The notes under the pieces: model-generated
Database searches by the model: none
Told to the model about the DNA's origin: nothing
Seen by the model: the letters and a program-made list of their open reading frames with translations, nothing else
From: Cornus controversa
Taxonomy: Eukaryota; Streptophyta; Magnoliopsida; Cornales; Cornaceae
Length of the DNA: 64,000 nucleotides
Direction of reading: 5' to 3'
Assembly (NCBI GenBank): GCA_026545225.1
Contig: CM048854.1
Location: 27,138,730-27,202,729 of the forward strand
Part shown: piece by piece, positions 49,765-62,224 of the stretch
How positions within the stretch are numbered: the first letter of the stretch is position 1
How the letters are laid out: every line of letters starts with the position of its first letter
Position numbers and translations under genes: made by a program

Positions 49765-50405
49765 ATGTTTAATGCTTTTATGACAATTTGTTTGCCTATG
49801 AACATATGGGGGAGATTTTATTTTAATTTTACAGAATTCATAATGTAGTTCAATTTGATGATGTTAAAGTTCTAATTTTGATGGGCGTGATTTGCTTGAA
49901 TGTGTGGATGGGGAAAATTTGTGGGAGATTCAAAGTGTAAATGATTATAATGTGATATGAGTTGTTATTAAAATGATCTGTATTTGGAGCATATACCTTT
50001 CAGGAAAAAAGAACTTAATTTGTTTGGAAATATAGTTTTACTTTATATGTATTCGCATAATATATGTGACATAGATTATGAGTTAGAAGCTAAAAAAAAA
50101 ATTTTTGTTGATATTGAATTAGATTAAGAATACTATACTATTTCTTGGAAAATTAGTGATTTTGCTATATTTTGTTGTTTCTTTTTTTCCTATTGATGGA
50201 AAATTTTATATTTATTATGTTAGTTTTTTTTTCCACAAAATGCACTCCGCCCCCTTGAACACAAATTATGGCTCCACCTCTACGTGTTAGCATGTGATTA
50301 GCTGAGACGACGTGATCATGAGACTACCCATTTGGGAAAAAAATTAAGCTTAAATCAAAACATTGTAACTTCGTAAATTACTGAAAACAAAAAGAAGACG
50401 ACACA

Positions 50406-50479
50406 CGCTAAAGGAAGGGCTTAAACCTTTGACCTTGTGGTTAACAGCCACACTTTCAAACCATCTGAGCTACTCCAGC
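50406..50479 (-). pseudogene. tRNA-Asn(GTT)-like sequence, copy 1
   Basis: The minus strand reads GCTGGAGTAGCTCAGATGG, an anticodon arm GTGGC-TGTTAAC-CACA (anticodon GTT), and the end TTTAGCG. The acceptor stem pairs with two G-U pairs. The D stem and first T-stem pair are mismatched and no intron is present, so it is probably a pseudogene or tRNA-derived repeat. Confidence 0.6.
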
Positions 50480-50613
50480 TGGTGCAACAAGTTAATGATT
50501 GGAAAAAAATAGTTTTTTTGGCAAAAGGCCCAAAACTCCCCTGGTTTTAAAAATGTGCAATAAATCCCTATATGTCATATTTTGGACTATATCACACCCT
50601 CACATTTGCAAAA

Positions 50614-50898
50614 GTGAGACATTGAGAAAACTGGATGGACGAGTTATCCTTCATCTTTACAATTTTTCATGGAAGAAAGAAAAACAAGTATGTTATAAAA
50701 TTCTAAAATTACAATACTACCATTCATAACTATTAAATAACCTAATATTAGCAATCTCTCTCCCCATTTCTCTTCTAACAAACAAAATAAGGTTTTACTC
50801 TCATTCCCTTCTCTTTTATCAAACCAAATAAAAAGAGAGAAGAAGACTTTATCTTTCCTATGGATGTCTCATTCATTTCTTCTTTTCTCATTTCTTAC
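50614..50898. other. Unannotated AT-rich stretch
   Basis: Pyrimidine- and A-rich sequence between the duplicated segment and the displaced 3' UTR copy. No gene seen. Confidence 0.4.
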
Positions 50899-51097
50899 AC
50901 AACTAGGTCTATAAGGACAGATGATACATGCATTTTGTTCTAATATGTAGGTTATAGCAGCAAAAAAAAAAAAAAAAAACTTTTGAATTAGATTAAGTGT
51001 TTGTATAGAGCAGTAACAAACAACTCTCCAGTCATTTATTTTTGTTGCGATTCGATGCTGTGAAAATTTCACAGTTTCTCCTATAATTATAAAAATG
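50899..51097 (+). pseudogene. Displaced copy of the ASCC2-like 3' UTR
   Basis: Matches 44272-44555 from the stop region (TAGGTCTATAA) through ATGTAGGTTA, the poly-A stretch (A18 here, A13 in the gene), the 92-bp unit (single copy here) and GTGAAAATTTCACAGTTTCTCC. It ends directly against gypsy polyprotein sequence at about 51098. Confidence 0.85.
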
Positions 51098-51098
51098 T

Positions 51099-51480
51099 AC
51101 CATTTGAGATCCTTGAGTGTGTTTTTGAGGTGGCTTACAGATTGGCTTTGCCACCATAGTTGAAAAAAGTTTATAACGTATTCCATGTTTCAATATTGAG
51201 GAAATACGAACCTAATCTATTACATGTCTTGAGTTGGGTAGGCGTTGAGGTCGACGAAGATGTCACTTATGAGGAGAGACCAATTCATATTCTTGATGCT
51301 CGAGAGCAAGTTCGGAGGGGTAAGACCATTCCTTTGGTCAAGGTTTTGTGGCATCATCATAATGTTGAGGAGGCAACCTGGGAGCGAGAGTAGAAAGTTT
51401 TTTCTAAGTATCCGGACTTGTTTCCTTCAGGTATGGCCTGCTTTCGGGGACGAAATCCTTTTAAGATGGGTAGGTTGTGA
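51099..51480 (+). pseudogene. Ty3/gypsy polyprotein C-terminus (chromodomain type)
   Basis: Reads FEILE...EVAYRLALPP, NVFHVSILRKYEPNLLHVL, EERPIHILDAREQVRR and TIPLVKVLWHHHNVEEATWE, then a final GRNPFKMGRL. This is the integrase end and chromodomain-like tail of Tekay/Del-type gypsy elements. The TGA stop (51478-51480) overlaps the first bases of the 3' LTR, as is usual there. There is one in-frame stop after LALPP and another after WERE. Everything upstream is missing. Confidence 0.85.
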
Positions 51481-53015
51481 GAACCGTAACCATTTTTGGC
51501 CAATTTTTTTTATTTCATTTAAATGCATATAAATTGCTTAAATGATTATAAATGTGTTTTCAATGTAAAATACATGTTTAAGAACCATTATAAGTGTTCG
51601 AAAAAATTTTGGGAGCGTTTGGCAAAAGTTAACTTTTTTGGGACAAGTGGATCCGGGACGCGAGCCCCGTAGGTCCAGAAAATTTGAAAGTGTTAGAATG
51701 ACACGAAATTTAAAGAGTAACTTAAATAAAATATTTAACACCCTACGAAATCAATTTCGAGTCAATCGGAGTTAGGAAAATCGAAAACGGAGTTCAGGAA
51801 GGTTTAGTAAAAGACTAGTGGCATTTTTATAAATATGACAACTAGGTCTATAAATAGCAAAGTAGAGAATCAGGATTCATTTCTGAGTCTCCAACAGTCG
51901 TATAGTGAGAGTAATATATATCTATATAGAGTAATATCATATTCTTCCTTTCTCTATTGAATTTGAGACTTGGGCCCATAATTAGAAGGCACCAAAGAAG
52001 AAGAAGTTGTTCTACGCATTGAGGGCTCGAGTTTGATCCATCCAGTATTGAATTCGGAGAAAGTCAATTTTTTTGTTAGAAATTGGAAAAAACATTTGGA
52101 GGCTCTTCCAAATAGAGGTAGGGATGCCTAACCCCATAGAATCCAGGATTTTTGTGAGTATATTCGTTGTCTTGGCAACTAATTGGTTATGTGGGTATGA
52201 TTAGATGTCTTTCAATACTAAAGCATGCTAAATTATGTCATTTAATTAATGAATTATCAATGTTAATTGATGTAATGACATGTTTATAATTGCCTTAGAT
52301 GATTTTGTAAGCATGTTAAAATTAGAATATGAATGAATTATGTGTATTCATGTACATATGTGAAGGTGAAACTTATGTGTTTGATAAAATGTCCTAAAGG
52401 CATGTTTAAATGTGAAGCATGTTCAATTGTCTACTTGAATGGTGTGAAATGTGAAAAATGTGATATATGCTCAATGTGAATGCATGTGAGAATTGTATGG
52501 ATATATGAAAGCATGTTGAGTAGTTAAGAATATTATTTTCAATTATATATGTGTAGTTGTCATGAGCATGAATAATCCATCTTCATTCCTAAGTAGACAT
52601 GTGGTGAGGGTGGTGAGCTTAAATGGGCAGTTGAGTCATTCTGAGGAGTGATGAAGTACTCCAATAAAGGGAACCCTCGTGGGACAATCTGGTAAAGGAA
52701 TCCAATAGAGTGATCCGGTAAGGGAGCTCCAAGTAGATGTAATAGGATACTCCCTAAAACAGAGTCCTATAATGAGGTAAGTCGGTTAAGGAGCCTCGGT
52801 TAGGTGGTATTGGATGATCCTGGGTAAGGGAGTCCAATGGATGTGTAGAGAGCACGAGGGAGTTATGTTTATCGTTCTGCATTAAACATTGCTTATGATA
52901 TCGATGTGATACATGGATATTTGCTTATCATGATTAAATACAGATATATATTTATGTGAAATTCACGGAACTTGGAGAATTGTGTTTTAGACATTCTTAT
53001 GCATGTTTATAAATG

Positions 53016-53690
53016 TGATAAGCACTGAATATTGCAATTTAAGCCTCTTTAATTGCATATGTTAATTCCTTAATTGCATTTATGTTGGTATTTTTATATT
53101 ATTTTTATGTTTTTGCTGTTTTCAGGAGTTTCTCCATAAAATCAATCAATAAATATTGCTTAGTGCTTCAATAAGGTCTCGGGCAAACTCATTCAACGGT
53201 CCAATGGTGTGTGTGTATTTTTATGTTTTAATTTATTATTATTTTTATAGTTGATTTATTTTCTACTTTTAATTTCTTAAATAAATTTCTTATATTTTAT
53301 TGTTACTAGTAGTATACTTTAGTTTTTTATATTTCTATTTTTAATTATGTTGTATTTTATTATTTTATATTATTTATATAAGTTAGTTTATATATGTGTG
53401 CATAATTATATTATAGTATATAGTTATATTTATATATTAGTATTATATGTTATATAGTTTTATTACATTCACACACACATTCACCAATTGCAGACCCACC
53501 ACTAGTAAGGAGACCCATTTCCAGCAAGACACCACTACCGGACCTCTATTGGAGTTCCACTCAAGAGAACCACCAAGCAAAGCATAGACCACTGGAGGAG
53601 ACCCACAAGCCTATGGCTACTCGAAGCCAGTTTCAGCCGCACCCTTGTGCACCACCTTCAACCGTGAGCAGCCATCTTCCAAAGCCATGG
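53016..53690 (-). repeat. Left inverted arm
   Basis: Reverse complement of 58965-59644. It contains CATTGGACCGTTG-type and CCACCACTAGTAAG-type words shared by both arms. It ends at CCATGG, after which the two sides diverge. Confidence 0.9.
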
Positions 53691-54708
53691 TAGTCATTAT
53701 GGTTTCTACGCCTCGTGCAAAGAAATTTATAAAACCCGAATGTACTTAACAAATAAATTGTATAGTGGAAAGCGGGGTTGAACCCAAGGGATTGCAATTG
53801 GACAATCAATATGAATCCAAGTTGATTAAAATGTAACCGAGTTTAAAACGATCATTTTGAAAGCGTTTTTTTTTAAAATTGAAAATACAAATACAATGAA
53901 AATAACCATGCAAAAATTAAAAGAGCATTTAAATGTAAGGCAAGTAAATAAATAAGAAAATACAATAATTTAAACAACAATTAAAGAAACTGCAATACTT
54001 GAAGTTACAATTAAAGTAGAAAAACAATTAAATAAGAACTAGAATGAGTAATAAGTTCTCTCACAACACTTTACACTCAAATCAGTGTTGTCACTACACT
54101 GATCTCTAATCTTGTACTGAATTGTTTCACAAGAAAATGAAGAAACTGAAACTACACTACTGATTTGCTGTGGAGTGTGGAATGAGAAAGAAACTATAAT
54201 ACTCTTACACTACTGCCCAAAGGCCTCTGGAATGAATCTGAATGTATATGTCTCCATTAGGCATATGAATCCCCCCTTCCTCCTTTCTTCTGAAGTTTGC
54301 TATGGCTATTTATAGACAAAATTCCTTCCAACTTGCAACAGAAAATATGGTGTAATAAGGTATGCAAAATTTGACTTTGGAGCCAATAACCAATTAATGC
54401 TCAGAACACATATACTCTTTGTCAACTGAATCAACTTGCTCTTTACATCACCAACTACCCATATCATATCCGGAGTAAAAACTTTTCCTTACACTTGTTC
54501 TACTTTTCACTCTCTCTCTCTCTTTCTAGTTGTTCACTCTCTAACCCACTGACTCACTCTATCTCTAAATGTTTACTCTCTAATCCACTAACTCACTCTA
54601 TCTCTAACTTCTAACCCACTGTTACCCATGTTTCTTTGTCTTTCCCATGTGGGTTGGTAGAATAAATGGTGGTTGTTTTATGGGAGTGGGTGTAGTTGGG
54701 CATGGTGG
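53691..54708 (-). repeat. Minus-sense LTR-like stretch inside the 6.6-kb element
   Basis: Read on the minus strand it has a TATA box (CTATAAATAGCC near 54310), an A/G-rich leader, and the series GGTTCAACCC, CTATACAA, GGGTTTTAT, GCACGAGGCGTAGA. The same series in the plus sense is found at 58748-58816. It therefore looks like the body of the LTR whose end is the left arm. No TGATAAG start is found near 54708, so its beginning is lost. Confidence 0.5.
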
Positions 54709-54981
54709 TGATAAGTGCACAAAACTTGTTATTTTATATCTCAAAATAAGTTTTAATTACTCTTTTATTTTATTTAAATGTTCTTATCTTTGTATTTTAT
54801 GTTTTATAGGGGTTGATTTCCAAATAAGAAGAAAAATAGCAAAAAATGGCTAAAAAGGATATATTTAGCCAAAGATGGATATAAGAAGAATTGTAGGAGA
54901 GTTGGTATTATGTGCAATCTATTTTACAAGAGGTCTCAAGTTCAAAACTTTGCAAAATATTTTTTACACGGCCGCGTCTAC
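54709..54981 (+). repeat. Partial plus-sense LTR start
   Basis: TGATAAGTGCACAAAACTTG and about 270 following bases match 57638-57895 closely, then the match stops. It is a truncated 5' LTR start. Confidence 0.8.
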
Positions 54982-55051
54982 AATTTCCTCCCTTCTATTC
55001 TTTTTATTTTTTTAGTTTCTTTTTTTATTATTATTATTGGAAGAAAAGAAT

Positions 55052-55089
<38 letters not shown>

Positions 55090-57637
55090 CAATGGCAGGT
55101 TCTTATAATGCACTACTTCTGTTGATGCCACAATCAGACATTCTTACAAAAGAACAATAGTTTTGTCATCCAGGTAAGTACCTAATTCTTTTACATCATT
55201 TTTCTTTTCCCTTTAGAATAGGAAAACATAATTTTTTTTAGCTCGATAACTTTCTTATGCAAACTCTAGAATAGAATAACTTAGAAATATCCCTAAAGCC
55301 ACACTTTTTTCATTTTTTTTCTTTTATTTTTTGTTCTTTTTGTTTAAAAAAGAAAAGAAGAAAGACCACACAATCACTCATTTTTATTTTATTTTTTTGC
55401 TTATTTTGTTTGTGAATCTTTAAATTAACATTTTTTTGTGAATTTTAATTTAGCATTTTTGAAGTAATGCTCTTTTTGTTGTTTAAAAATATTTATAAAA
55501 GTAGAGCTAACTCTTGGTAACTCCAGTGCGCACCTTCCAACTTCACAATGTCTAAGAAAGTTCTGTCTAAAGAGTGTGGACGTACCGTCATTAAGCAGAC
55601 CTAGTGTCTCTCCACACTTTCCTAGGAGCTTTTTTGGTTGTGTTGTTGGCAGACCTTAACTGGTAATCCTCGAGTTACTCAAACAAAAAAATTATAGTAG
55701 GAGTTGTATTTAATTGTTGAAAAATAAAAAGAAAAAAATTACATTTTTTTCATACATAATCTTGAACTTTTCATGTGATTACTAATGCTTCATTTTTGTT
55801 TAATGGAAAGTTAAAGCAAATCAATTCATTCTGATTAAGGTAATATTCTTCCAACCTTCTATTTGTGCTTAATTATTATTTTGTCCAACATTGAGGAAAA
55901 TGTTGAGTTTAGGTTTGGGGGTATGACAATAAATTTTTAAATTTTCAGAAAAGCATTGAATTTGCAATTTTTTGAAAAATATTTTGTGATGATGGTAATT
56001 TTCACACTATGATTTGATTTTTTTTAACATTAAATGTGTATAAAATTTTAAAATAAAATCTTTAAGCTTTAGTGCATTTATAATTTGATAAAACTTAAGA
56101 TTTTATCCTTACTTTCAGTTAGAACAATTTCATAAATTTCTAAAACTCAAAAGAAAAAAAATTCACTAAAGCCCCGTAATACGATTTGAAATTGATAAGT
56201 GACTGCATGTTAAAGATTTGATGAATAAAAGTGGAGATTTAATCCAGTGATGTATTGTACCATTCTTTTTATGTTGAGGGTTATATGCTAATTACTTTTT
56301 TTTTTTCTTGAAATCCACATAATTTTGTTGATTAGTCTCATTATTTTGTTCTTTCGGTCAAATATTAAGAATTTATTATGTTATGCCACATAGTATTTTT
56401 TTGAGCTCATGTATGTTGAAGAACTATACCTATCCTTGAGAAATGATTTTAGGCCATCTTTCATTGTTTGAGCCTTTCAATTTTTTTCTTTCTTAGTTAT
56501 GAATTACCACTTGTTAACCAGTTGAGCTTTTTGCCCATTCTTTCTGTTATAACCACATTTTTTACGATTTTTTGAGAATGAATGTGATAATCAGTGAAGC
56601 TTTTTGGTCTAGCCTTTCTTTTATAACCATTTTTAGGTTTTTTGAGAATGGATGTGATCAATGTACAAGCGGGTGAAAAAAAAAAAAGAAAAAGAAAAAA
56701 AATTGAGTATAATTGTTGATGAGATTTTGAGAAGTGTATATAAAAAGAAGTGAAATAGAAAGTATTCAATTGACAAAATTTTGGAAGAAAAAGTTGAAAG
56801 TAATATGCTCTAAGTGAGTTAGTTCTTCCCAAACATTCTCGAATACACCTTACCATTATCATTATCATTTTTTTTATCTTCCTTTTACCTAAAGTTACAT
56901 CCTAATAAAAGTCATTTTTTATCTTAAGGATAGTATAGTTCCGATATTGACATGACTGAGTTATATTATTGTGTGGAATAAATTCTTAATATTTGATATT
57001 CCTTTCATGAGACCATATGCATTTTCTTGAAAAATTCGTTCTTTATTGAAAAATATGTGAGATAATTTGCATTTATTCTACATTATTCTACTCACAGATA
57101 CTTTAGTGCAAAATTAGCCAATCTCTTAGTGTTAAATTTTGAGTGAAATATCATAAGTGAGATTTGAAATCAAAGCTAATTGTCTAAGGAAATCTGAAAT
57201 GCAGGTGCTTTAAAATTGAGAATTATATTATTAGTGACTATTCACACACACACTTTGAGTCAAGAATAGTAATGAAATTTTTTAACTTTTGAATAGTATT
57301 TAGTCTTTTCTTTTAATTTTTATTATGCACTAAAGTGGAATGCTTGAGTTATTCTTGTTTTATACACATTAATAGAGAAAAAAATATTTGAATGTTAATT
57401 ACCATTTTCCGATGTTTGTGGGTATCATCACTGAAACCCTCACGAGCCTATAGCTCGTCCACTAGGGGTAACCTAGGGGTTTAAGGCCTTATTGCATATG
57501 GTAAATGCAATTAAGAACGACTTGCGAAAGTGGCACATTTTTAGTTAGGAGTTAAATAAAAGTAGCAGTTTTGTGTAATAATCTCTTTTGCTTGTATTCG
57601 TTAGAGGACTAGCAAAAGTTCGTTTGGGGGTAATTTG
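54982..57637 (+). other. Non-coding interior of the 6.6-kb element
   Basis: No protein domain seen. It contains a TA run (55054-55086), words common in the 3' parts of Tat/Athila-type gypsy elements (GAGGAAAATGTTGAGTTTAGG near 55892) and a polypurine tract GTTTGGGGGTAATT just before 57638. Probably a non-autonomous or gutted gypsy element. Confidence 0.5.
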
Positions 57638-59644
57638 ATAAGTGCACAAAACTTGCTATTTTATATCTCAAAATAAGTTTTTAATTACTCTTTATTTTAT
57701 TTAAATATTCTTATTTTTGCATTTTATGTTTTATAGGGGTTGATTTCCAAATTAGAAGAAAAATAACAAAAAATGGCTAAAAAGGATATATATAGCAAAA
57801 GATGGATATAAGAAGAATTGCAGGCGAGTTGGTATTCTTTACAAGAGGTCTCAAGTTCAAAACTTTGCAAAATATTTTTTACACGGCCACGTCTGCAGTC
57901 CAGAATTCAAATTAAAGATATAGAGATCAAATATTAGATATTTAAATTCAAACTTTTGTATTTTGAATTTTTGTTTCTAAATTTTGTATTTTGTATTTTG
58001 AATTTTTGTTTTAAAATTTTTGTATTTTTCCACCTAAACCATTCCCCTCTAACTCTATAAATAGGGGATCTTAGGCAATGGTGAGGGGAGTTAGAAAATT
58101 GTAGAGAAATTATAGAAAAAATAGTGTAATTGTTTTCTTGATTCAATGAAAAATAGTAGTTTCATTTCTATTTGTTTGTTTTCTGTTGAAATGCAAGCGT
58201 AAACATCCTTCTGAAGGGAGTGATGAAGCCACCATAGCTGAAATATAAGTAAGTTATTTTATTTTCTTGTCTAATTTTTCATCCCAAGAGCAATCTTCTA
58301 CTTTTCTATTCTGGATTTTTATTTTCTAAAATTAGAGGGAGGATTCTTCGTGTTTGCCAAATAATGGTAATTCGAAGAATGCCTACCTCTGTTTACCTAT
58401 CCAATGTGCATCAGATTAAGAAAAGAAATGTCTCTCTCATATGTAATCAAGTCATTCTTTTTTTATTCCATATTTTCCTTCATCTTTCCAAGTTCCAATT
58501 AGATTGGTGAAGTGTATTGATTATTGGAGGAAAAACTAGATAAGAATATTAGAAACTTTATTTATATTGATCCATGGTGGTGAATTCTCTTTCCTTGAGA
58601 TTTGTCCCATCATTTGATCAAAGACATTTAGTATAAGTTTTTATTATTAAAAAAAATCAGAAGTCTATTTTTAAATATTCATTTTTCATCTCAAAAGATT
58701 TAGGTTTTGAATTTTAGACTTGTTACTGATTCTCACTTGAGAGTGGTTCAACCCTACTTATTACTATACAACTTTTATTAGAGTTTTTGCAGGTTTTATT
58801 TTTGTACGAAGTGTAGATAAGCAACGACATCCATCCAATAATCTACACTCGTCAAGTGATGTGTTACTCTGGCTCTTGGTTGGTAGATGGTGATGAAGGT
58901 GGTGGCTGGTGTGGCAGCGGCATGGGCCTGTGACTATTTTGTGGCCGGAGATGGTTAAGGTTGTCATGGATTTAGAAGATAGCTGCTCACGGTTGAAGGT
59001 GGTGCACAGGGGTGCGGCTAAAACTGGCTTCGGGTAGCCATCGGCTTGTGGGTCTGCTCCAGTGGTCTACGCTTTGCTTGGTGGTTCTCTTGAGTGGAAC
59101 TCCAATGGTGGTCCGGTAGTGATGTCTTGCCGAAAATGGGTCTTCTTACTAGTGGTGGGTCTGCACTTGGTGGTTGTGTGTGTTTGTGAATGTAATAAAA
59201 CTATATAATATATAATACTAATATTTAAATATAACTATATACTATAATATAATTATGCACACATATATAAACTAACTTATATAAATATCTATATGAATAA
59301 TATAAAATAATAAAATACAACATAATTAAAAATAGAAATATAAAAAACTAAAGTATACTACTAGTAACAATAAAATATAATAAATTTATTTATGAAATTA
59401 AAAGTAGAAAATAAATAAACTATAAAAATAATAATAAATTAAAATATAAAAATACACACACACCATTGGACCGTTGGAAGAGTTTGCCAGAGACCTTATT
59501 GAAGCACTAAGCAATCTTTATTGACTGATTTTATGGAGAAACTCCTGAAAACAACACAAACATAAAAATACTAACAGAAACACAATAAAAGAATTAACAT
59601 ATGCAATTAAAGAGGCTTAAATGTGCAATATTCAGTGCTTATCA
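57638..59644 (+). repeat. Plus-sense LTR ending in the right inverted arm
   Basis: Begins TGATAAGTGCAC after the polypurine tract. It has a TATA box (CTATAAATAGGGG near 58055) and leader, and runs without an obvious break to CAGTGCTTATCA at 59644. An alternative end is CTACACTCGTCA at 58854; the full-length reading is favoured because the left side has the same order of words. Confidence 0.55.
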
Positions 59645-60308
59645 AAATGTTGGCATGGTTGGGTTGAAAGAGAGTTCTAAATGGACCAAGTGATGCATGT
59701 TGATGAATAAATGGCACAGGATTACGATGTATCATAATGGGTATTACAATGCATCGCCAATTACGATGCATCGAAATAAGCATTACGATGTATCATAAAA
59801 CTAAAGGAATTGAGAAGTCAAAAACAGTGGGTTTCATAGTTTGTTATGCAACTTGGGCAATGCATCAAAACTTACAATGTAATGAAATTCAAGTTATGAT
59901 GGATCGCAATGAGTTGATGTCGAGTGAATATAAGTGATATGTAATAAGTGAACAGTAGTACATGGCATATGTGTGGGGCCCTATTGTGAGAATGATCATT
60001 GTATATGATGGTATTGATGTGTAAATAATGCTTCCACTGATTATGAAATGATAACATAGATTGTTGATCGTTGTGATATATTCGGTAAAGGAGGAACTTA
60101 TTGATAATGTAAAGGCTTCTGCAATAAGTCATGACCTAGAATTCGGGGCGTGACAACTTGGTATCACTAATGATATTAGATGGTACATGATGGTAACTTG
60201 TCATGGTTACTCATGTCATAGATTGACGATCGGGCGATCATGACACCTCACTACCTAACATTTGGACTCGAACGGGGGGAGTCTCGGGGTCTGATTCAGG
60301 GCGTGGTA

Positions 60309-62224
60309 AGTTTTTTCATGGTTTAACTTGCTATTTTCTATGTTTTTTTATTTACTTAGACATGTTATGATCTACTTTTTATGTTTTGTTTTGTTATGCT
60401 TATGTGTAACACTCCATCAGTTTAGGATATATGTGATATATTTGATTGGAGGTTACGATTTTATCTCAGTTAATATGTGTTGATTTGTTCTCCCTTTTCC
60501 TCATTATTTTTACTTTGTCAATTCGTTCCAAAAAGGGGAAGACTTATATAGGTGCTTTGACAAAGAATAAGATATATGTTTTGTTTGAGACATGTGGGGA
60601 GATAGTATACTTCATTGATTATATGATTAAGGGGGAGTTTGGAGATGATTTTATGATACTTGTTATCATTATATTTTTTTTTATAAAGCTTTCAGAGGTA
60701 ATGTTGTTTGCATGATGTGCAGATTTTACAGGTTTTTGGCAGACACTGCGCATGAAGTTTGAATGCTTGCTCATGATACTCTAAAATCTTCAAGTTATAT
60801 TTATTTGTATTTGGGATATATTGTAATCTAATTTTTCCAGTGGTTAGGTTATAATTGTCTACTTTGATTTTGTCACGAAATTGTCAATGGGGGAGATTGT
60901 AACGTATATTTTTGTAATTGGCAATTTTCGGTGTCAAAACCAAACATGATCAAGTTTTAATTTTTGATTTATATTTTTGTCATTGATCGTGTAATTGAAG
61001 TCTCAGAGTGAGCATGAAGTTTTACACCAACCATGCAAGGGTTCTTCAAAGGATAAAGCTTGAATCTTAAGGAAAAGACATCAATGGTTTGAACAAGGAA
61101 TTGATCACGTATGAGAGTCACGTAGTCTAGGTAAAGTGGAGAGAATACATATATTTCAAACAGGGAGGTTCTGACCTTGAATAGAGGGACTTTTTAGCAA
61201 AATGCTTAAATATTCAACGTTGGACCGGTCTAGCTCAAACCTGGACCAGTCCAAGAGGTCTCGGGATATTAATTTTTTATAGAAAAAATTTGGACAGGTC
61301 CAAGAATAGGCTAGATCAATCCATGCCTCTACTCTAGCGAAAATTGTCCTACATAGTCCAGTTTCAACCCAAATTCAACCCGAAACTTTCCTAAAACAGT
61401 AGGACATGTTTCCTATTATTTTTTAACTTGTTTTTTTAAAGAAAAATTAGGATTTTTAATCGCTATACAAACCTTATTTGATTCTTCTCTCATTGTGTTT
61501 TCATAGAGCTTTCAATATACATCAAATTGAGAATTTTTAAAGAGAGAAAACATTAAAGTATTTTTCTAGGCAGAAAACTTTTTAATCAATTCTTGGTTTA
61601 TATTTTTGAGAGCACGCACATATTCACTGAGTGATTTAGGGTGTCTCTATTTGCTTGATCAATTGTTCGAAGACTGCATTGAAGATTTCTTCGTGATCAT
61701 ATTACTAGATTGGTTTTTTCTATAATTGTTTGTTAGTGAGGAAAGAGAAAAGATCAAGCTACGAAGGGGACATAATACTTGCTGAGTGGTAGTGTTAGTG
61801 TTCGTGCTCTTCCAGTTACCCATCTAAGAGGATTTAGATGTTAGCTGGGAATCTACAGTAGTTAGACGAGGTAATTGAAATTGTAAACCAAAGATGTTTC
61901 GAATCAAATTCTAGTCATAGTAGAATGGGTGTGAGTCTGGGATAGAGTCTGTAGTACTTTGCTTTGACGATTGTGGATTTGCTTCTTCGGGGCTACAAAG
62001 CCTCACCTATGATTTTTTTTTTATCTTGATTTTTCACGTATATCTAGTGCATTCTTTATTTTACTGCACTTTATTTTATTACTTGCTTTGAGGGATTTCT
62101 TAAATTTGAACTGGGCTTAAAATTGGATAATATTAACAATTAAGCAAAAAGCGAGTGAACCTAATCAACCCTCATCTAGGTTTTAAATCTAACTTTTGCA
62201 GCTGCTTTCACATCGCGTAACTCA
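60309..62224 (+). mobile_element. Copia D: 3' internal fragment plus LTR
   Basis: Plus-strand member of the B/C family. Positions 60315-60890 match the complement of 14630-15250, and a polypurine tract (AATGGGGGAGA) precedes the LTR at 60898-62224. The 5' LTR, gag and everything else upstream are missing; the left edge is a direct junction with the gypsy LTR end. Confidence 0.78.
60898..62224 (+). repeat. LTR of copia D
   Basis: 1.33 kb, TGTAACGTATATTTTTG to GCGTAACTCA, in the opposite orientation to 19481-20830. It contains a GGACCGGTCTAG-type motif at 61222 and CCTGGACCAGTCC at 61240. Confidence 0.85.

Larger units (their letters stand above)
49060..50613 (+). repeat. Duplicated segment, copy 1
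   Basis: Matches 62235-63687 in the same orientation across the gypsy LTR end, the LINE 3' end, an anonymous stretch and a tRNA-Asn-like sequence. Similarity stops near 50613, inside a GCAAAAGTGAG word. Confidence 0.85.
53016..59644. mobile_element. 6.6-kb element with 0.68-kb inverted ends
   Basis: Ends are TGATAAGCACTG and CAGTGCTTATCA, flanked by the exact 5-bp duplication AAATG (53011-53015 and 59645-59649). The left arm (53016-53690) and right arm (58965-59644) are inverted copies with only scattered differences. TG...CA ends with a 5-bp duplication are LTR-retrotransposon marks, yet the two ends are the same LTR terminus in opposite orientation. Inside are a minus-sense LTR-like stretch on the left, then a partial plus-sense LTR (54709-54981), a non-coding interior, a polypurine tract and a plus-sense LTR (57638 onward). 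Confidence 0.8.
51476..60303 (+). mobile_element. 3' LTR of the gypsy element, split by a 6.6-kb insert
   Basis: Two pieces, 51476-53015 and 59650-60303, joined across the duplication AAATG. It begins TGTGAGAACCG right at the pol stop. It contains a TATA-like box (CTATAAATAG, 51849), a minisatellite of GGTAAGGGAGTCCAAT-type units (52640-52850), and GATGCATCGAAAT words (59720-59800). The end GGGCGTGGTA near 60303 is followed by the copia D fragment. Confidence 0.75.

Noticed and set aside
53016-59644. Interpretation as a long-TIR Mutator element
   Set aside because: The duplication is 5 bp, not 9, the ends are TG...CA, no MURA-type transposase is visible, and LTR-like TATA and leader blocks are present.
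60446-60715. 89-codon frame with a parallel in element B (14837-15064, minus)
   Set aside because: The similarity is explained by both lying in the same non-coding region before the copia polypurine tract. There is no domain, and purine tracts (AAAAAGGGG, AAGGGGGAG) run through the frame.
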